Assembly (NCBI GenBank): GCA_963740395.1
Contig: CAVUEP010000022.1
Coordinates: 1-64,000 of the forward strand
Direction of reading: 5' to 3'
From: CADEEN01 sp963740395
Lineage (GTDB): Bacteria > Pseudomonadota > Gammaproteobacteria > Burkholderiales > Burkholderiaceae_C
DNA: 64,000 bases
Shown: positions 1-9,297 of the stretch, piece after piece
How positions within the stretch are numbered: position 1 is the stretch's first letter
How the letters are laid out: every line of letters starts with the position of its first letter
Notes under the pieces: generated by a model
Seen by the model: only the letters and a program-made list of their open reading frames with translations
What the model was told of the DNA's origin: nothing
Databases searched by the model: none
Position numbers and translations under genes: made by a program

Positions 1-578
1 TGGAAGCGGCCCACGCAATCCAAGTCAAGGTGTAGAAGCGCGTCAAAGTCGGCCTTCCGATTGACGTTCCCCTCGTCCGTGCAAGGGCTGGCCACATACT
101 CGCCACGGAGAATGTCGGCGTAGGACTCGAGAACAAGTTCTCGCTCCGCTTGCATAAGTGCGTTGTAGACGGAGCCCGATGTGTCCCAGCTATTTAGCTT
201 CACCTCACGCTGGACAATTATCGGGCCGTGGTCAATCTCTTCGTCCATTTCATGGATCGTTACGCCGAGTCTTGAGCCCCGGATGATCGAAAAGACTTGT
301 GGATACCAGCCGCGATTTATTGGGTTGTAGCCCGGATGCACATTGACGCAACGAATAGCGCGCACCAGAGCCATCGGAAAGATCTGCTTGCAGTGGATCG
401 AGATAACCAACTCAAAGGTTGATGTGATCCAAGCAATGGATTCGCGTACGTCTAACCGCGCGACGTCCTGCAGGTGTCCGCGAGGTGACTGACGCACCAC
501 TACGCCCCCATAACGACGTTCGAGTTCGCGCCCCAACTCAAGCGCATAGATGTTGTCGGTAACGATAAGGGTGCTCAT
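1..578 (-). CDS. Sugar-nucleotide N-formyltransferase, probably dTDP-4-amino-4,6-dideoxyglucose formyltransferase (3' end outside window)
   Basis: Reading from the ATG at 578 toward the left edge gives 192 codons without a stop, so the C-terminus lies outside the window. The protein begins MSTLIVTDNIYALELGREL and contains NVHPGYNPINRGWYPQVF near residues 79-96, followed by IDHGPII near 115-121. These are the Asn, His and Asp positions used by N10-formyltetrahydrofolate-dependent formyltransferases. The RGWYPQVF form is typical of enzymes that formylate dTDP-4-amino-4,6-dideoxyglucose (VioF/Fdt type) rather than of Met-tRNA formyltransferase. The next gene upstream in the same direction is a VioA-like aminotransferase, which would make the amino sugar used here. 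Substrate is inferred from motif and neighbour; the formyltransferase fold is well supported. Confidence 0.82.
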   Translation of the reverse strand, partial: MSTLIVTDNIYALELGRELERRYGGVVVRQSPRGHLQDVARLDVRESIAWITSTFELVISIHCKQIFPMALVRAIRCVNVHPGYNPINRGWYPQVFSIIRGSRLGVTIHEMDEEIDHGPIIVQREVKLNSWDTSGSVYNALMQAERELVLESYADILRGEYVASPCTDEGNVNRKADFDALLHLDLDCVGRF

Positions 579-617
579 GGTCCCAGCTACGGAAACAAGG
601 TTCGACTCATGCGTACA

Positions 618-1738
618 TCAAGCGGCATCACCAACGACGCGGCAAACCCGAGCGATGTCCTCTTCACCAAGACCTGGATAGATCGGTAAGCACAGAATTT
701 GAGCTGCGGCGTCGCTCGCGTGCGGCAATCGGTCGGGTTGCGCGGAAGGCATACCGCGGTACATCGGCATCTCGCTGATCAGCGGATAGAAGTAGCGTCG
801 CGCAAAAATTGACTGCGCGCGCAGACGTTCGTACAAAGCATCGCGTGAAATCGGGTAAGCCCGGTTGACTCGAATAGGGAAATAGCTGCCATTGCTCTGC
901 TTCGCGGGGCATATCAGCGGCAACTCGATTCCGCGCATCCGGCGAGCAGTTCTCGATACGTTCGGTCAATCGCAATGCGGCGCTCTATCGCCGCGCCGAC
1001 ATGCTCCAGTTGCAGCAGTCCGAAAGCGGCCTGCACCTCATTCATCTTGCCGTTTATGCCGGGAGCAACGACCGTCACTTCGTCGGCGAAGCCAAAGTTC
1101 TTCAGGTAGTCGATGCGCTGCTTGGTCTTGGCGTCAGGGCACACGATGGCGCCACCCTCGAAGGTGGTGAAGACCTTGGTGGCGTGGAAGCTCAACACTG
1201 ACAGGTCACCGTGTTTCAGCAGACTCTCGCCTTCACGACGGATGCCGAACGCATGGGCCGCGTCGTAGATCACGCGCAGGCCATAGCGGTCTGCGATGCC
1301 CTGGATGCGCTCCACGTCACATGCGTTGCCGTAGCAGTGCACCGGCATGATCGCTGTGGTGCGTGGTGTGATTGCCGCCTCGATCGCGTCGGGGTCCAGG
1401 TTGTAGTCCTCGGGCCGGATGTCCACGAACACCGGCGTAATGTTGTTCCACAGCAGCGAGTGCGCGGTGGCGACGAACGAGTATGGCGTGGTGATGACCT
1501 CGCCCGTGATTCGAAGCGCCTGCAATGCCGTCACCAGCGCAATCGTGGCGTTGGCAAAGAGCGCCAGATGCTGCACGCCGAGGTACGCGGCCAGCCGCTC
1601 TTCGAGTTGCTGGTGGAAGGGGCCTGCGTTGGTCAGCCACCGGCTTTGCCAGATTTGCTCGAGATAGGGCAAGAACTCGGACAGCGGCGGCATCAGGGGC
1701 CGAGTGACATAGATCGGCTCCGATTCAGGCAGCGTCAC
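618..1738 (-). CDS. DegT/DnrJ/EryC1/StrS-family PLP aminotransferase, VioA-like (one frameshift near 943)
   Basis: The protein starts at a GTG at 1738 that overlaps the TGA of the methyltransferase upstream (GTGA). It opens MTLPESEPIYVTRPLMPPL and has LTNAGPFHQQLEERLAAYLG near residue 35, a signature of sugar aminotransferases. The PLP lysine lies in LSVLSFHATKVFTTFEGG. The reading frame breaks near 943: upstream it ends ...YRELLAG, and the continuation IELPLICPAKQSNGSYFPI is one frame away and runs to a stop at 618. One missing base explains this and restores about 373 aa, the usual family length. Sequence style matches VioA (dTDP-4-keto-6-deoxyglucose to 4-amino sugar); with the formyltransferase downstream it would supply dTDP-Qui4NFo. 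Most likely a sequencing error rather than a pseudogene. Confidence 0.85.
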
Positions 1739-2379
1739 TTGGTGGCCTCCATGATCAGTTCGTCGTGGAAGGGCCGTTGCTCGAGACCGCCCAACCCCGC
1801 GACAGCGCTTTGGCGCCATTGCATGCGGAGCACGGTATTGAAACCCGCGGCTTGAAGTTGCAGGCGCAACTCCGCTTCGTCGTACAGGTATCGGTGGCCC
1901 CAGGCGCGCATGCCGTCGTTGAGGAGGTCGCATGGCGAAGCAGGCGTCCACGCCACGTCGGCCCACTCATCCAACCGGCCCGCTTGGTACTCGGTCACCA
2001 GCTTCGCCAAACTTGGCGTCGACAACCGCAGCACACCGCCGACGCGCAGGGCGCGATGGCAGTCACGAAGCAACATTGTTGCCTGCGCCTTGTCGATGTG
2101 TTCAATGAAGTGTTCACTGAAAATCAGATCTACGCTCGCATCGTCCACCGGCAGCCGCCAATTGAGATGCCAGCGTACGCTGCCCGGCGCCCCCGCAAGA
2201 TCCAGATTGGCCCAGCCTGGCAACACATGGGGTCCGCATCCCAGGTGAAGTTTCTGACACTGCCGAATGCGCGCAACTGCCTTCGGGCGTCCGAGCCAAG
2301 CAATAGCCAGAAGCCAACGGTACTGCAAGTCGAACGACTCGACTCCCACGCTTCTGAAGATGTTAAATGTGCTCAGCAT
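1735..2379 (-). CDS. SAM-dependent methyltransferase, class I
   Basis: A 214-aa protein from the ATG at 2379. The SAM-binding motif I is KLHLGCGPHVLPGW near residues 44-57, followed by NLDLAG (acidic residue of motif II), DLIFSEHFIEHI (motif IV) and LRVGGVLRLSTPSL. This pattern is typical of the Methyltransf_11 enzymes found in polysaccharide loci. No substrate can be read from the sequence. An in-frame TTG lies 5 codons upstream, but the ATG matches the family better. Its stop overlaps the GTG of the aminotransferase gene, so the two are probably translationally coupled. Confidence 0.8.
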   Translation of the reverse strand: MLSTFNIFRSVGVESFDLQYRWLLAIAWLGRPKAVARIRQCQKLHLGCGPHVLPGWANLDLAGAPGSVRWHLNWRLPVDDASVDLIFSEHFIEHIDKAQATMLLRDCHRALRVGGVLRLSTPSLAKLVTEYQAGRLDEWADVAWTPASPCDLLNDGMRAWGHRYLYDEAELRLQLQAAGFNTVLRMQWRQSAVAGLGGLEQRPFHDELIMEATK

Positions 2380-2449
2380 GGCTTCGCGCCACAACCAGAG
2401 TGGGCCCGGGCCCGGTTCGTTACTTTAGTCGCGTTGTTCTCAAGTGTTG

Positions 2450-3505
2450 TCATGGCTTGCAATCGTCGAAAGGTCGACGGCACCGATCTGCGCCTTGCAC
2501 AGCTACGGATCGGCTGGCGGCGGCGACTGCCAGCCGGCACATCTCCCCGACCACGCCGTCCACATCCGTCGTCGCCCTCCACCCCAACCGCCGCTCGGCC
2601 AATGCCGGGTCCGCCGCGCCATACTTGATGTCGGAAGGCCGCAACAGCGCGCGGTCCTGCTGCACATGTTGACGCCAGTCGAGCTTGAAGTGCGCGAACA
2701 CCGCGGCAACGAAGTACTCCAGCGATACAGAACGCCCGGTCGCGATCACGAGGTCGGTGGGATCGTCCTGCTGCAGCATGCGCCACATCGCGTCCACGTA
2801 CTCGGGCGCCCAACCCCAGTCGCGGTGGATGTCCAGGTTGCCCAAGCTCAGCTTTTCGTCGGCGCCAGCGGCGATGCGGCTGGCGGCGCGGACGATCTTC
2901 TGCGTCACGAAGCGCTCGGGGCGCAATGGCGACTCGTGGTTGAACAGGATCCCGGTGCAGGCACGCAGGCGGTAGGCCTCGCGGTAGTTGGCTACCAGGT
3001 TGTGGGCGCAGGCCTTGGCCACGGCGTACGGGCTGCGCGGGCGAAACGCGGTGGCCTCGGAGGCGGGGGTCGTGCCGGTGTCGCCGAAGCATTCGCTCGA
3101 GCCCGCGTTGTAGAAGCGCACCGGCCGGTCGACGAAGCGGATCGCTTCGAGCAGGTTCAACGTGCCCAGCGCAATGCTCTCGATAGCCTCGACGGGCTGT
3201 TCAAACGACAGCCCCACCGAGCTTTGCCCGGCCAGGTTGTAGACCTCGTCGGGTGCGCAGCGCGTGATCGTCTGCAGCACGCTGCGGAAGTCGTTCGGGG
3301 CCATCGACACCACACGCACCTGCGGCCGGATGCCCAGGGCCTCGACGCCCGCCAGGTTGGCGGCCGTGGCGTCGCGCGACGTGCCCGTGACTTCGTAGCC
3401 CTTGTCGAGCAGCAGCCGGGCCAGGTAGGCACCGTCCTGCCCCGTCACGCCGCAGATCAGCGCGCGGCGCTTGGGCGTTTGCTGCGGGTCGGTGCTTGTC
3501 GTCAT
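2450..3505 (-). CDS. gmd: GDP-mannose 4,6-dehydratase
   Basis: A 351-aa short-chain dehydrogenase/reductase of the extended type. ALICGVTGQDGAYLARLLL near residues 15-33 is the NADP-binding GxxGxxG of GDP-mannose dehydratases, and GQDGAYLA is particularly characteristic. The catalytic set is SSECFG (Ser/Glu) and YAVAKACAH (Tyr-xxx-Lys). Later motifs are HESPLRPERFVTQKI and GNLDIHRDWGWAPEYVDAMW, both standard in Gmd. The reaction is GDP-mannose to GDP-4-keto-6-deoxymannose, the precursor of rhamnose, fucose or perosamine residues. It is the first gene of the minus-strand glycan cluster and diverges from the sugar transferase gene at 3590. The last 15 or so residues look non-conserved. Confidence 0.92.
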   Translation of the reverse strand: MTTSTDPQQTPKRRALICGVTGQDGAYLARLLLDKGYEVTGTSRDATAANLAGVEALGIRPQVRVVSMAPNDFRSVLQTITRCAPDEVYNLAGQSSVGLSFEQPVEAIESIALGTLNLLEAIRFVDRPVRFYNAGSSECFGDTGTTPASEATAFRPRSPYAVAKACAHNLVANYREAYRLRACTGILFNHESPLRPERFVTQKIVRAASRIAAGADEKLSLGNLDIHRDWGWAPEYVDAMWRMLQQDDPTDLVIATGRSVSLEYFVAAVFAHFKLDWRQHVQQDRALLRPSDIKYGAADPALAERRLGWRATTDVDGVVGEMCRLAVAAASRSVAVQGADRCRRPFDDCKP

Positions 3506-3589
3506 CGATGCGTCATTTGGCGCTGGGGTATGCGATTGTGGCTTGGCACGGCGGCTTGATCGAGCCCGGGCCGGTGTACGCTCGCGGCC

Positions 3590-4723
3590 GTGGTCAGCCT
3601 GCTCATTGCCTTCGTCGTGTCGCTCTTCGTCAGCGGCCTGATCATCCGCCTATCCCGCACGCGGGCGCTGGCCTGGGCCGACGATCACGCGCAGGGCGTG
3701 CAGAAATTTCACGCTGGCACCGTACCGCGGGTCGGCGGCTTGGCGATTGCCGCGGCCTTGGCGAGCCTGGCCGCTTGGGTTGCCTGGTCGCAGTCCGGTC
3801 CGGCGGGAGAGTTCGCGCTGGTCTTGCTGTGCGGCACACCCGCCTTGGTAGCCGGCCTGCTCGAGGACGTCACGAAGCAGGTCGGCATCAAGACCCGTCT
3901 GCTGGCCACCGCCACGGCCGGCGCGATGGCCTTCTTCCTGCTCGGCGCGCAGCTGCGTGAGGTCAACCTGCCAGGACTGGACTGGCTGATGGCGTTCACG
4001 CTGTTCAGCCTGCTGTTCACGATGCTCGCCGTGGCCGGCGTCGCCAACGCGGTCAACATCATCGACGGCTACAACGGCCTGGCCTCGGCGGTCGGGATCA
4101 TTTCGCTGTTGTCGTTGGCCTATGTCGGCTGGCAGGTCGGCGACAACCTGGTGGTGTCGATGGCGCTGGGCGGCGTCGGCGCGCTGCTGGGGTTCTTTCT
4201 CTGGAACTGGCCGCGCGGGCTGATCTTCCTCGGTGACGGCGGGGCCTACTTCGTCGGCTACCTGATCGCCGTGCTGTCTTTCCTGCTCGTGGCCCGCCAC
4301 CGCGGCGTGGTCTCGCCCTGGTACCCGTTCCTGCTGTTCATCTACCCGGTGTTCGAGACCCTGTTCTCGATCTGGCGCAAGCGCGTGGTGCGCGGTGCCA
4401 GCCCAGGCGTTCCCGACGGATTGCACTTGCACATGCTGATCTTTCGCCGCCTGGTGCGCTGGGCCGTGGGCCGGCGCGACGCCGCCAGCCTGACGTTGCG
4501 CAACAGCCTGACCGCGCCCTACCTCTGGCTGTTGTCGAGCCTGGCTGCGCTGCCCGCCACGCTGTTCTGGCAGGAGCCGCATGTGCTGCAGGTGTTCGTG
4601 GCGTTGTTCTGCGTCACCTATGTGTGGCTGTACGTGCGGCTGGTGCGCTTTCGCGCGCCGCGCTGGCTGGTCATGCGCTCGCGCGCTGGGGGGCCGCTGT
4701 CGCGTTTCAAGGACGGTATGTGA
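3590..4723 (+). CDS. Polyprenyl-phosphate sugar-1-phosphate transferase (WecA/MraY superfamily)
   Basis: A 377-aa integral membrane protein with about ten hydrophobic segments, starting at GTG 3590. Early in the chain QKFHAGTVPRVGGLAIA matches the conserved first cytoplasmic loop of the family. NAVNIIDGYNGLASAVG near residue 150 is the Mg-binding Asn/Asp motif, and IFLGDGGAYFVGYL follows near 210. These enzymes transfer a sugar-1-phosphate from UDP-sugar to undecaprenyl phosphate and so start lipid-linked glycan assembly at the cytoplasmic face. It overlaps by 4 nt the ligase gene downstream, and its position opposite the sugar-nucleotide genes supports a role as initiating enzyme for that glycan. 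The sugar donor cannot be read from the sequence. Confidence 0.85.
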   Translation: MVSLLIAFVVSLFVSGLIIRLSRTRALAWADDHAQGVQKFHAGTVPRVGGLAIAAALASLAAWVAWSQSGPAGEFALVLLCGTPALVAGLLEDVTKQVGIKTRLLATATAGAMAFFLLGAQLREVNLPGLDWLMAFTLFSLLFTMLAVAGVANAVNIIDGYNGLASAVGIISLLSLAYVGWQVGDNLVVSMALGGVGALLGFFLWNWPRGLIFLGDGGAYFVGYLIAVLSFLLVARHRGVVSPWYPFLLFIYPVFETLFSIWRKRVVRGASPGVPDGLHLHMLIFRRLVRWAVGRRDAASLTLRNSLTAPYLWLLSSLAALPATLFWQEPHVLQVFVALFCVTYVWLYVRLVRFRAPRWLVMRSRAGGPLSRFKDGM

Positions 4724-6435
4724 CGCTGGCCCTGCTGTGGGCCGCGGCCTTGCTGCCGGGCCTGATTGCCTACAACGTCCCGCCCTCGCCGACCCTGTTC
4801 AACCAGGCCACGGCGATCGGCCTGTGGGGTCTGGCGATGGCGGCGTTGGCGCCGCAGTGCAGGCTGAGTGCACGCGCCGCCGCAGGCCGCAGCGCACCGC
4901 TGCTGGTCGCGCTGGCGTCGGTGGCCGCGGCGGCACTACTTTCCAGCGCTCTCGGCGTGCTGCCCTGGGCTATCGGCGTTCCGGCAGCGGGGCTGCTGCT
5001 GATCACGATGGCGCTCGCGCTGTACGGCGCGGCGCTGCGGCCCGGGCCCGCGCTCTGGGGCGCCTTCTTTGGCGCCTGGGTCGCGGCGGGCGTGTGCAAC
5101 AGCCTCGTCGCGCTGGTGCAAGTCTTCCTGCCCGAACTTGCCGATGGCAACTGGATCGCGCGTTCGGGCGCGCCGGGCCGCGCCGTCGGCAACATGCGCC
5201 AGCCCAACCACCTGGCCACGCTGTTGTTGTGGTCAGCCGTGGCTGTCGTTCCGCTGGTCGAGTCGGGGGCGCTGGTACGCACGCCGGCGCGCCGCGCCGC
5301 AGCGGTCGGACTGATGACACTGGCGATCCTGGGCGTCACGCTGTCGGGCTCGCGCACCGGGCTGATCGGCATCGTCGTCCTCGCGCTCTGGGGTGGGCTC
5401 GACGGCCGCCTGTCGCGCTTCTCGCGCGTCCTGTTGCTGGCGACGCCCCTGATGTGTGCGGCCAGCTGGGGCCTGACTGCGATGTGGGCGTCGCTGCACA
5501 ACACGCAGGCCATCGGCGCTGCGGCGCGCCTGGGCGAGGGCGCCGCGTCGGCGGGGCGCTTCGCCATCTGGAGCGATGCGTTGGCGCTGATTAGGTCGCA
5601 ACCTTGGCTCGGGGTGGGTTTCGGCGAATTCAATTTCGCCTGGACCCTGACGCCGTCGCCGCAGCGACCCGGCGAGTTCTTCGACCACACCCACAACCTG
5701 CCGCTGCAGCTGGCGGCCGAGCTGGGTCTGCCGCTGGCCGCGCTGGTGCTGGGACTGCTGGGGTACGCGCTGTGGCAGGCCTGGCGGCGCACGCGCGCCG
5801 CACCCGCGGCCACCGGCCCGGCCCTGCGTGCAACCTTTGTGATGGTGCTGCTGATGGCGCTGCACAGCCAGCTCGAGTACCCCCTGTGGTACGCGCACTT
5901 CTCGCTGCCGACCGCGCTGGCCTGGGGAATGTGCCTGGGCTCAGGTGGGCACGATGGCGTGAGCGACGCCTCGGACGGCGCTGCGCCGCGCTGGCCGATC
6001 GTGGCCGGTGTCGTCATTGCGCTCTCGGCGCTGGTGGTCCTTGCCGACTACCGCCGCGTGGTGGTGATCTTCTCGCCCCCCGCCGCCGCGCGGCCGCTCG
6101 AGGAGCGCATCGCCGACGGGCAGCGCAGCTGGTTCTTCGCCCACCATGCCGACTACGCCGCGGCCACCACGGCCGACCCCGCGTCCGACGCCCTGGCCGC
6201 GTTCAAGCGGGCGCCGCACCACCTGCTCGACACGCGGCTCATGATCGCCTGGGCCCAGGCGCTGGCGCAGAGCGGCGACGTCGACCGCGCACGACACATT
6301 GCCGCCCGCCTGCGCGAGTTCCGCAGCCCGAACGCCGACGAATTCTTCGCGCCCTGCGCCGATGCGAGCCTGACCCCACGCCCGTTCCAATGCGAGGCGC
6401 CGGCACGCGCCTATGGCTGGCGCGACTTCAGGTAG
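4720..6435 (+). CDS. O-antigen ligase / protein O-oligosaccharyltransferase of the PglL type (Wzy_C-like C-terminus)
   Basis: A 571-aa protein starting at a GTG that overlaps the previous stop. It has about eleven hydrophobic segments over the first 420 residues. The signature GNMRQPNHLATLLLW near residue 155 is the conserved periplasmic motif of PglL-type ligases, and HTHNLPLQLAAELGLP near 327 fits the Wzy/WaaL loop with catalytic His. The C-terminal 120 residues, after DYRRVVVIF, are soluble and helical like the Wzy_C_2 extension. Such proteins transfer lipid-linked glycan onto pilin or other exported proteins, or act as polymerases; sequence alone does not decide between these. It ends 8 nt inside convergent moaC. 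Confidence 0.83.
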   Translation: MTLALLWAAALLPGLIAYNVPPSPTLFNQATAIGLWGLAMAALAPQCRLSARAAAGRSAPLLVALASVAAAALLSSALGVLPWAIGVPAAGLLLITMALALYGAALRPGPALWGAFFGAWVAAGVCNSLVALVQVFLPELADGNWIARSGAPGRAVGNMRQPNHLATLLLWSAVAVVPLVESGALVRTPARRAAAVGLMTLAILGVTLSGSRTGLIGIVVLALWGGLDGRLSRFSRVLLLATPLMCAASWGLTAMWASLHNTQAIGAAARLGEGAASAGRFAIWSDALALIRSQPWLGVGFGEFNFAWTLTPSPQRPGEFFDHTHNLPLQLAAELGLPLAALVLGLLGYALWQAWRRTRAAPAATGPALRATFVMVLLMALHSQLEYPLWYAHFSLPTALAWGMCLGSGGHDGVSDASDGAAPRWPIVAGVVIALSALVVLADYRRVVVIFSPPAAARPLEERIADGQRSWFFAHHADYAAATTADPASDALAAFKRAPHHLLDTRLMIAWAQALAQSGDVDRARHIAARLREFRSPNADEFFAPCADASLTPRPFQCEAPARAYGWRDFR

Positions 6436-6961
6436 CCGGCTCGGGCGGTGCCGCGCGCCACGGCCCCGACTTGCCGCCGCGCTTTTCGAGCAGGCGCACC
6501 TGCTCGATGACCATGCCGCGATCAACGGCCTTGCACATGTCGTAGACCGTGGCCAGGCCGACCTGCACGGCGGTCAGGGCCTCCATCTCGACCCCGGTCG
6601 CGCCCAGCGTTTCCGCCGTCACGGTGCAATGCACGCCGGGCAGGCCGGCATCGAGCGCGAACTCGGCGCTGACCCGTGTGAGCGCCAGCGGGTGGCACAA
6701 CGGGATCAGCTCGGCCGTGCGCTTGGCGGCCTGGATGGCGGCGATGCGGGCCACGCCGATCACGTCGCCCTTTTTCGCCGTGCCGCCGGCGATGAGATCG
6801 AAGGTCGCGCGCTGCATGCGGATCGATCCGCCCGCCACGGCCACGCGGTGTGCGGGCGGCTTGGCCGCCACATCGACCATATGTGCCTGGCCCTGCGCAT
6901 CAAAGTGCGTCAGGGCCGAGGCGGGCGGCGGCGGTGCAGGGGGGGTCGGCGGCCGTGTCAT
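6428..6961 (-). CDS. moaC: Cyclic pyranopterin monophosphate synthase
   Basis: A 177-aa protein of the molybdenum cofactor pathway; with MoaA it converts GTP to cyclic pyranopterin monophosphate. Conserved elements are HMVDVAAKPPAHRVAVAGG, KKGDVIGVARIAAIQAAKRT, LIPLCHPLALT near residue 84, and VEMEALTAVQVGLATVYDMCK near 125 with the catalytic lysine. The first 15 residues are a Pro-rich extension not normally present. Other moa genes are absent from the window, so it is separated from the rest of the pathway. Convergent with the ligase gene with an 8-nt overlap. Confidence 0.95.
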   Translation of the reverse strand: MTRPPTPPAPPPPASALTHFDAQGQAHMVDVAAKPPAHRVAVAGGSIRMQRATFDLIAGGTAKKGDVIGVARIAAIQAAKRTAELIPLCHPLALTRVSAEFALDAGLPGVHCTVTAETLGATGVEMEALTAVQVGLATVYDMCKAVDRGMVIEQVRLLEKRGGKSGPWRAAPPEPAT

Positions 6962-6993
6962 GGACGGAAACGTGGCAGCAATGAGAGCGGTGC

Positions 6994-8619
6994 ATGATAG
7001 CCACCCACATGACCCAGTTCCCTGCTCGACTGATGCTGGTCGCCGCCCTGGCCAGCGCCCTGCCCGTCACGCCCGCCTGGGCGCAGACCGCGCCCCCTGC
7101 GTCAGCGATCCGCTTGCCGGCCCTCGGTGATGCCGCCGGCGAAGACTTCACCGTCGGCACCGAGCGCCGGCTGGGCGAGCAGATCATGGCCGAGTTGCGT
7201 CGCGACCCCGACTACCTCGACGACCCGTTGTTGCTCGACTATGTGCAGTCGCTGTGGCAGCCGTTGCTGGCCACGGCGCGGCAGCGCGGCGACATCACCG
7301 CCGAGACCGATACCGGCCTGGCCTGGGAAACCTTCCTGGTGCGCGACCGCTCGGTCAATGCCTTCGCCCTGCCCGGCGGCTTCGTCGGGGTGCATCTCGG
7401 GCTGATCGCCATGACCGCCAGCCGCGACGAACTGGCCGCCGTGCTGGCGCACGAGCTGTCCCACGTAACGCAGCGCCACATAGCCCGCAGCATCACCAGC
7501 TCCAACCGGCAATCGCTGGTCGGGCTGGCGGCAATGGTGCTCGGCGTCTTGGCGGCCAGCCGCAGCGGCAACTCCGACGCCACCCAGGCCGTCGTCGTCG
7601 GCAGCCAGGCCGCGATGGTTCAGGGCCAACTCAACTTCTCGCGCGACATGGAGCGCGAGGCCGACCGCATCGGCTGGGGCGTGTTCAGCAATGCCGGGTT
7701 TGCGCCGGTCGGCGTGGCCACGATGTTCGAGAAGCTCGAGCAGGCCTCGCGCCTGAACGACAACGGCGCCTTCCCCTATCTGCGCTCGCACCCGCTGACG
7801 GTCGCGCGCATCGGCGAGGCGCGCGCGCGCGTCGAGGCCGCGCCCGGGCCGCAGAGCGCCGCGAAGACGCCGCTGGACCACATGCTGATGCAGGCCCGTG
7901 CCCGCGTGCTGATGGACAGCAGCGTGCCATCCCTGCGCAGGCTGCAGAGCCAGGACGCGCCGGCGCCGGGCGTCGCCACCGCCGAACGCGCTGCGGCGCT
8001 GTACGCCAGTGCCCTGGCTTCGCTGCAGTTGCGCGACGCCGCGCGCGCGCTGGCCGCCGCCGACGCCGCCGCTGTGCTGGCGCGCAGCGCGGCCGCCGGC
8101 GATGCCCGTGCCACCCAAGCGCTGGCGCTGCTGCGGGCCCAGGCGCTGCAGGCCAGCGGCCAGCCGGCCCAGGCGGCGGCATCGCTGGCCGCGCTGGCCC
8201 CCGTCACAGCGGGCTCGGCACGGCCATTGCTGCTGGCCCGTGCGCAAGCCGCCCTCGAGGCTTCGCCCGGCGGTGGTGATGCGGCCGCGCTGCGCGCCAG
8301 CACCGAAGCGCTGCAGACCTGGGTCGCCGAGCACCCGGGCGATGCCACCGGCTGGTCGATGCTGGCGCAGGGCGCGCAAGCACTGGGCCTGCACTTGCGC
8401 TCCTTGCGCGCCCAGGCCGAGGCGCGCGCGGCGGTGGGCGACCTCAGCGGCGCGATCGACCGGCTGCGCGCCGCGCAGCGTCAGTCACAGAACAGCAGCG
8501 CAGCGCCCGACTTCATCGAAGCCTCGATCATCGATGCCCGGCTGCGCAACCTGAGCGCGCTGCGCCGCGCCCAGCTGGCCGAGGCCCGCGGCGAACGCAG
8601 CGAGCGCGCCCCGCAGTAG
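6994..8619 (+). CDS. Periplasmic M48-family zinc metalloprotease with TPR region, BepA-like
   Basis: A 541-aa exported protein. The N-terminus LMLVAALASALPVTPAWAQT is a clear signal peptide with an AxA cleavage site. The zinc site AHELSHVTQRH near residue 152 is the HExxH motif, and EREADRIGW near 220 supplies the third ligand. The second half is Ala-rich and alpha-helical with TPR-like repeats, as in the outer-membrane quality-control protease BepA (YfgC). Such proteases degrade or help assemble stalled outer-membrane proteins. Two starts are possible, ATG 6994 and ATG 7009 (MTQFPARLML); neither has a good ribosome site and the second gives a tighter signal peptide. Confidence 0.87.
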   Translation: MIATHMTQFPARLMLVAALASALPVTPAWAQTAPPASAIRLPALGDAAGEDFTVGTERRLGEQIMAELRRDPDYLDDPLLLDYVQSLWQPLLATARQRGDITAETDTGLAWETFLVRDRSVNAFALPGGFVGVHLGLIAMTASRDELAAVLAHELSHVTQRHIARSITSSNRQSLVGLAAMVLGVLAASRSGNSDATQAVVVGSQAAMVQGQLNFSRDMEREADRIGWGVFSNAGFAPVGVATMFEKLEQASRLNDNGAFPYLRSHPLTVARIGEARARVEAAPGPQSAAKTPLDHMLMQARARVLMDSSVPSLRRLQSQDAPAPGVATAERAAALYASALASLQLRDAARALAAADAAAVLARSAAAGDARATQALALLRAQALQASGQPAQAAASLAALAPVTAGSARPLLLARAQAALEASPGGGDAAALRASTEALQTWVAEHPGDATGWSMLAQGAQALGLHLRSLRAQAEARAAVGDLSGAIDRLRAAQRQSQNSSAAPDFIEASIIDARLRNLSALRRAQLAEARGERSERAPQ

Positions 8620-8628
8620 CCGCGCGGG

Positions 8629-9000
8629 TCAGGCGGGCGGCGGCAGCGAAGGGCGCGGGAACAGCCGCTCCATGGCCACGTCGATGACCATGCCGCACAG
8701 GCTGTAGATCAACGAGCCGATCAGCGCGGCGCCAAATCCGCTGACGCTGAAGCCGTCGAGCAGCCGTGCAGCGGCCCAGAACATCGATGCGTTGATGACG
8801 AACAGGAACAGCCCGAGCGTCAGCAACGTCACTGGCAATGTCAGCAGCACCAGCAGGGGCCGCACCACCGTGTTGAGCAAGCCCAACACCAGCGCGGCGA
8901 TCATGGCGGTGCCGAAACTCGTGACCGAGACACCGCCATAGAGGTAGGCCACCAGCAGCAGGGCGGCTGCGAGCAGGATCCAGCGAACGAGGAGTTTCAT
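8629..9000 (-). CDS. Small four-helix membrane protein of the 'phage holin family' (PF04020 type)
   Basis: A 123-aa protein with four hydrophobic segments, roughly residues 5-22, 30-50, 56-78 and 88-108. The pattern LGLLNTVVRPLLVLLTLPVTLLTLGLF, part of which spans residues 39-65, is the hallmark of the PF04020 family. Despite the family name it is a widespread chromosomal membrane protein of unknown role, and nothing phage-like lies nearby. It faces the M48 protease gene with a 9-nt gap. Confidence 0.8.
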   Translation of the reverse strand: MKLLVRWILLAAALLLVAYLYGGVSVTSFGTAMIAALVLGLLNTVVRPLLVLLTLPVTLLTLGLFLFVINASMFWAAARLLDGFSVSGFGAALIGSLIYSLCGMVIDVAMERLFPRPSLPPPA

Positions 9001-9177
9001 GGCCCGCAGCTTAGCGCGTGCGCGGCGTCAGCGGGCGGCGACGCAGGCCTGGGCGCACCCGATGCGCAGCACGCGCACAGCGTCGAACCGCGCGCACCTG
9101 CGCTCTCAGTGACGCGAGCAAGCGACAAAACAACGTCCATAGAGGGAGAAATGCGTGTTCTCAGAGGGAAAAAAGCT

Positions 9178-9205
9178 TTGCGGTGTGTGTTTCGCGCAGT
9201 ACTAT
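9178..9205 (+). promoter_or_regulatory. Possible sigma70-type promoter of the SWIB-domain gene
   Basis: TTGCGG (9178-9183) and TACTAT (9200-9205) are separated by 16 bp and lie about 90 nt upstream of the start codon at 9298. The stretch 9001-9297 holds no other gene. Assignment is by consensus only. Confidence 0.4.
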
Positions 9206-9297
9206 TCGCGCCGCAGGGTGCCTGTGAAAAATGAGAGCTCATGCGGCTCTCGCCCACACCCGGCACATCAACAACATCCTTGATGGAGAAAATTGAC

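Noticed and set aside
8629..9000. Prophage remnant
   Set aside because: The holin-family name is historical; the family is chromosomal and no phage genes or att sites are present.
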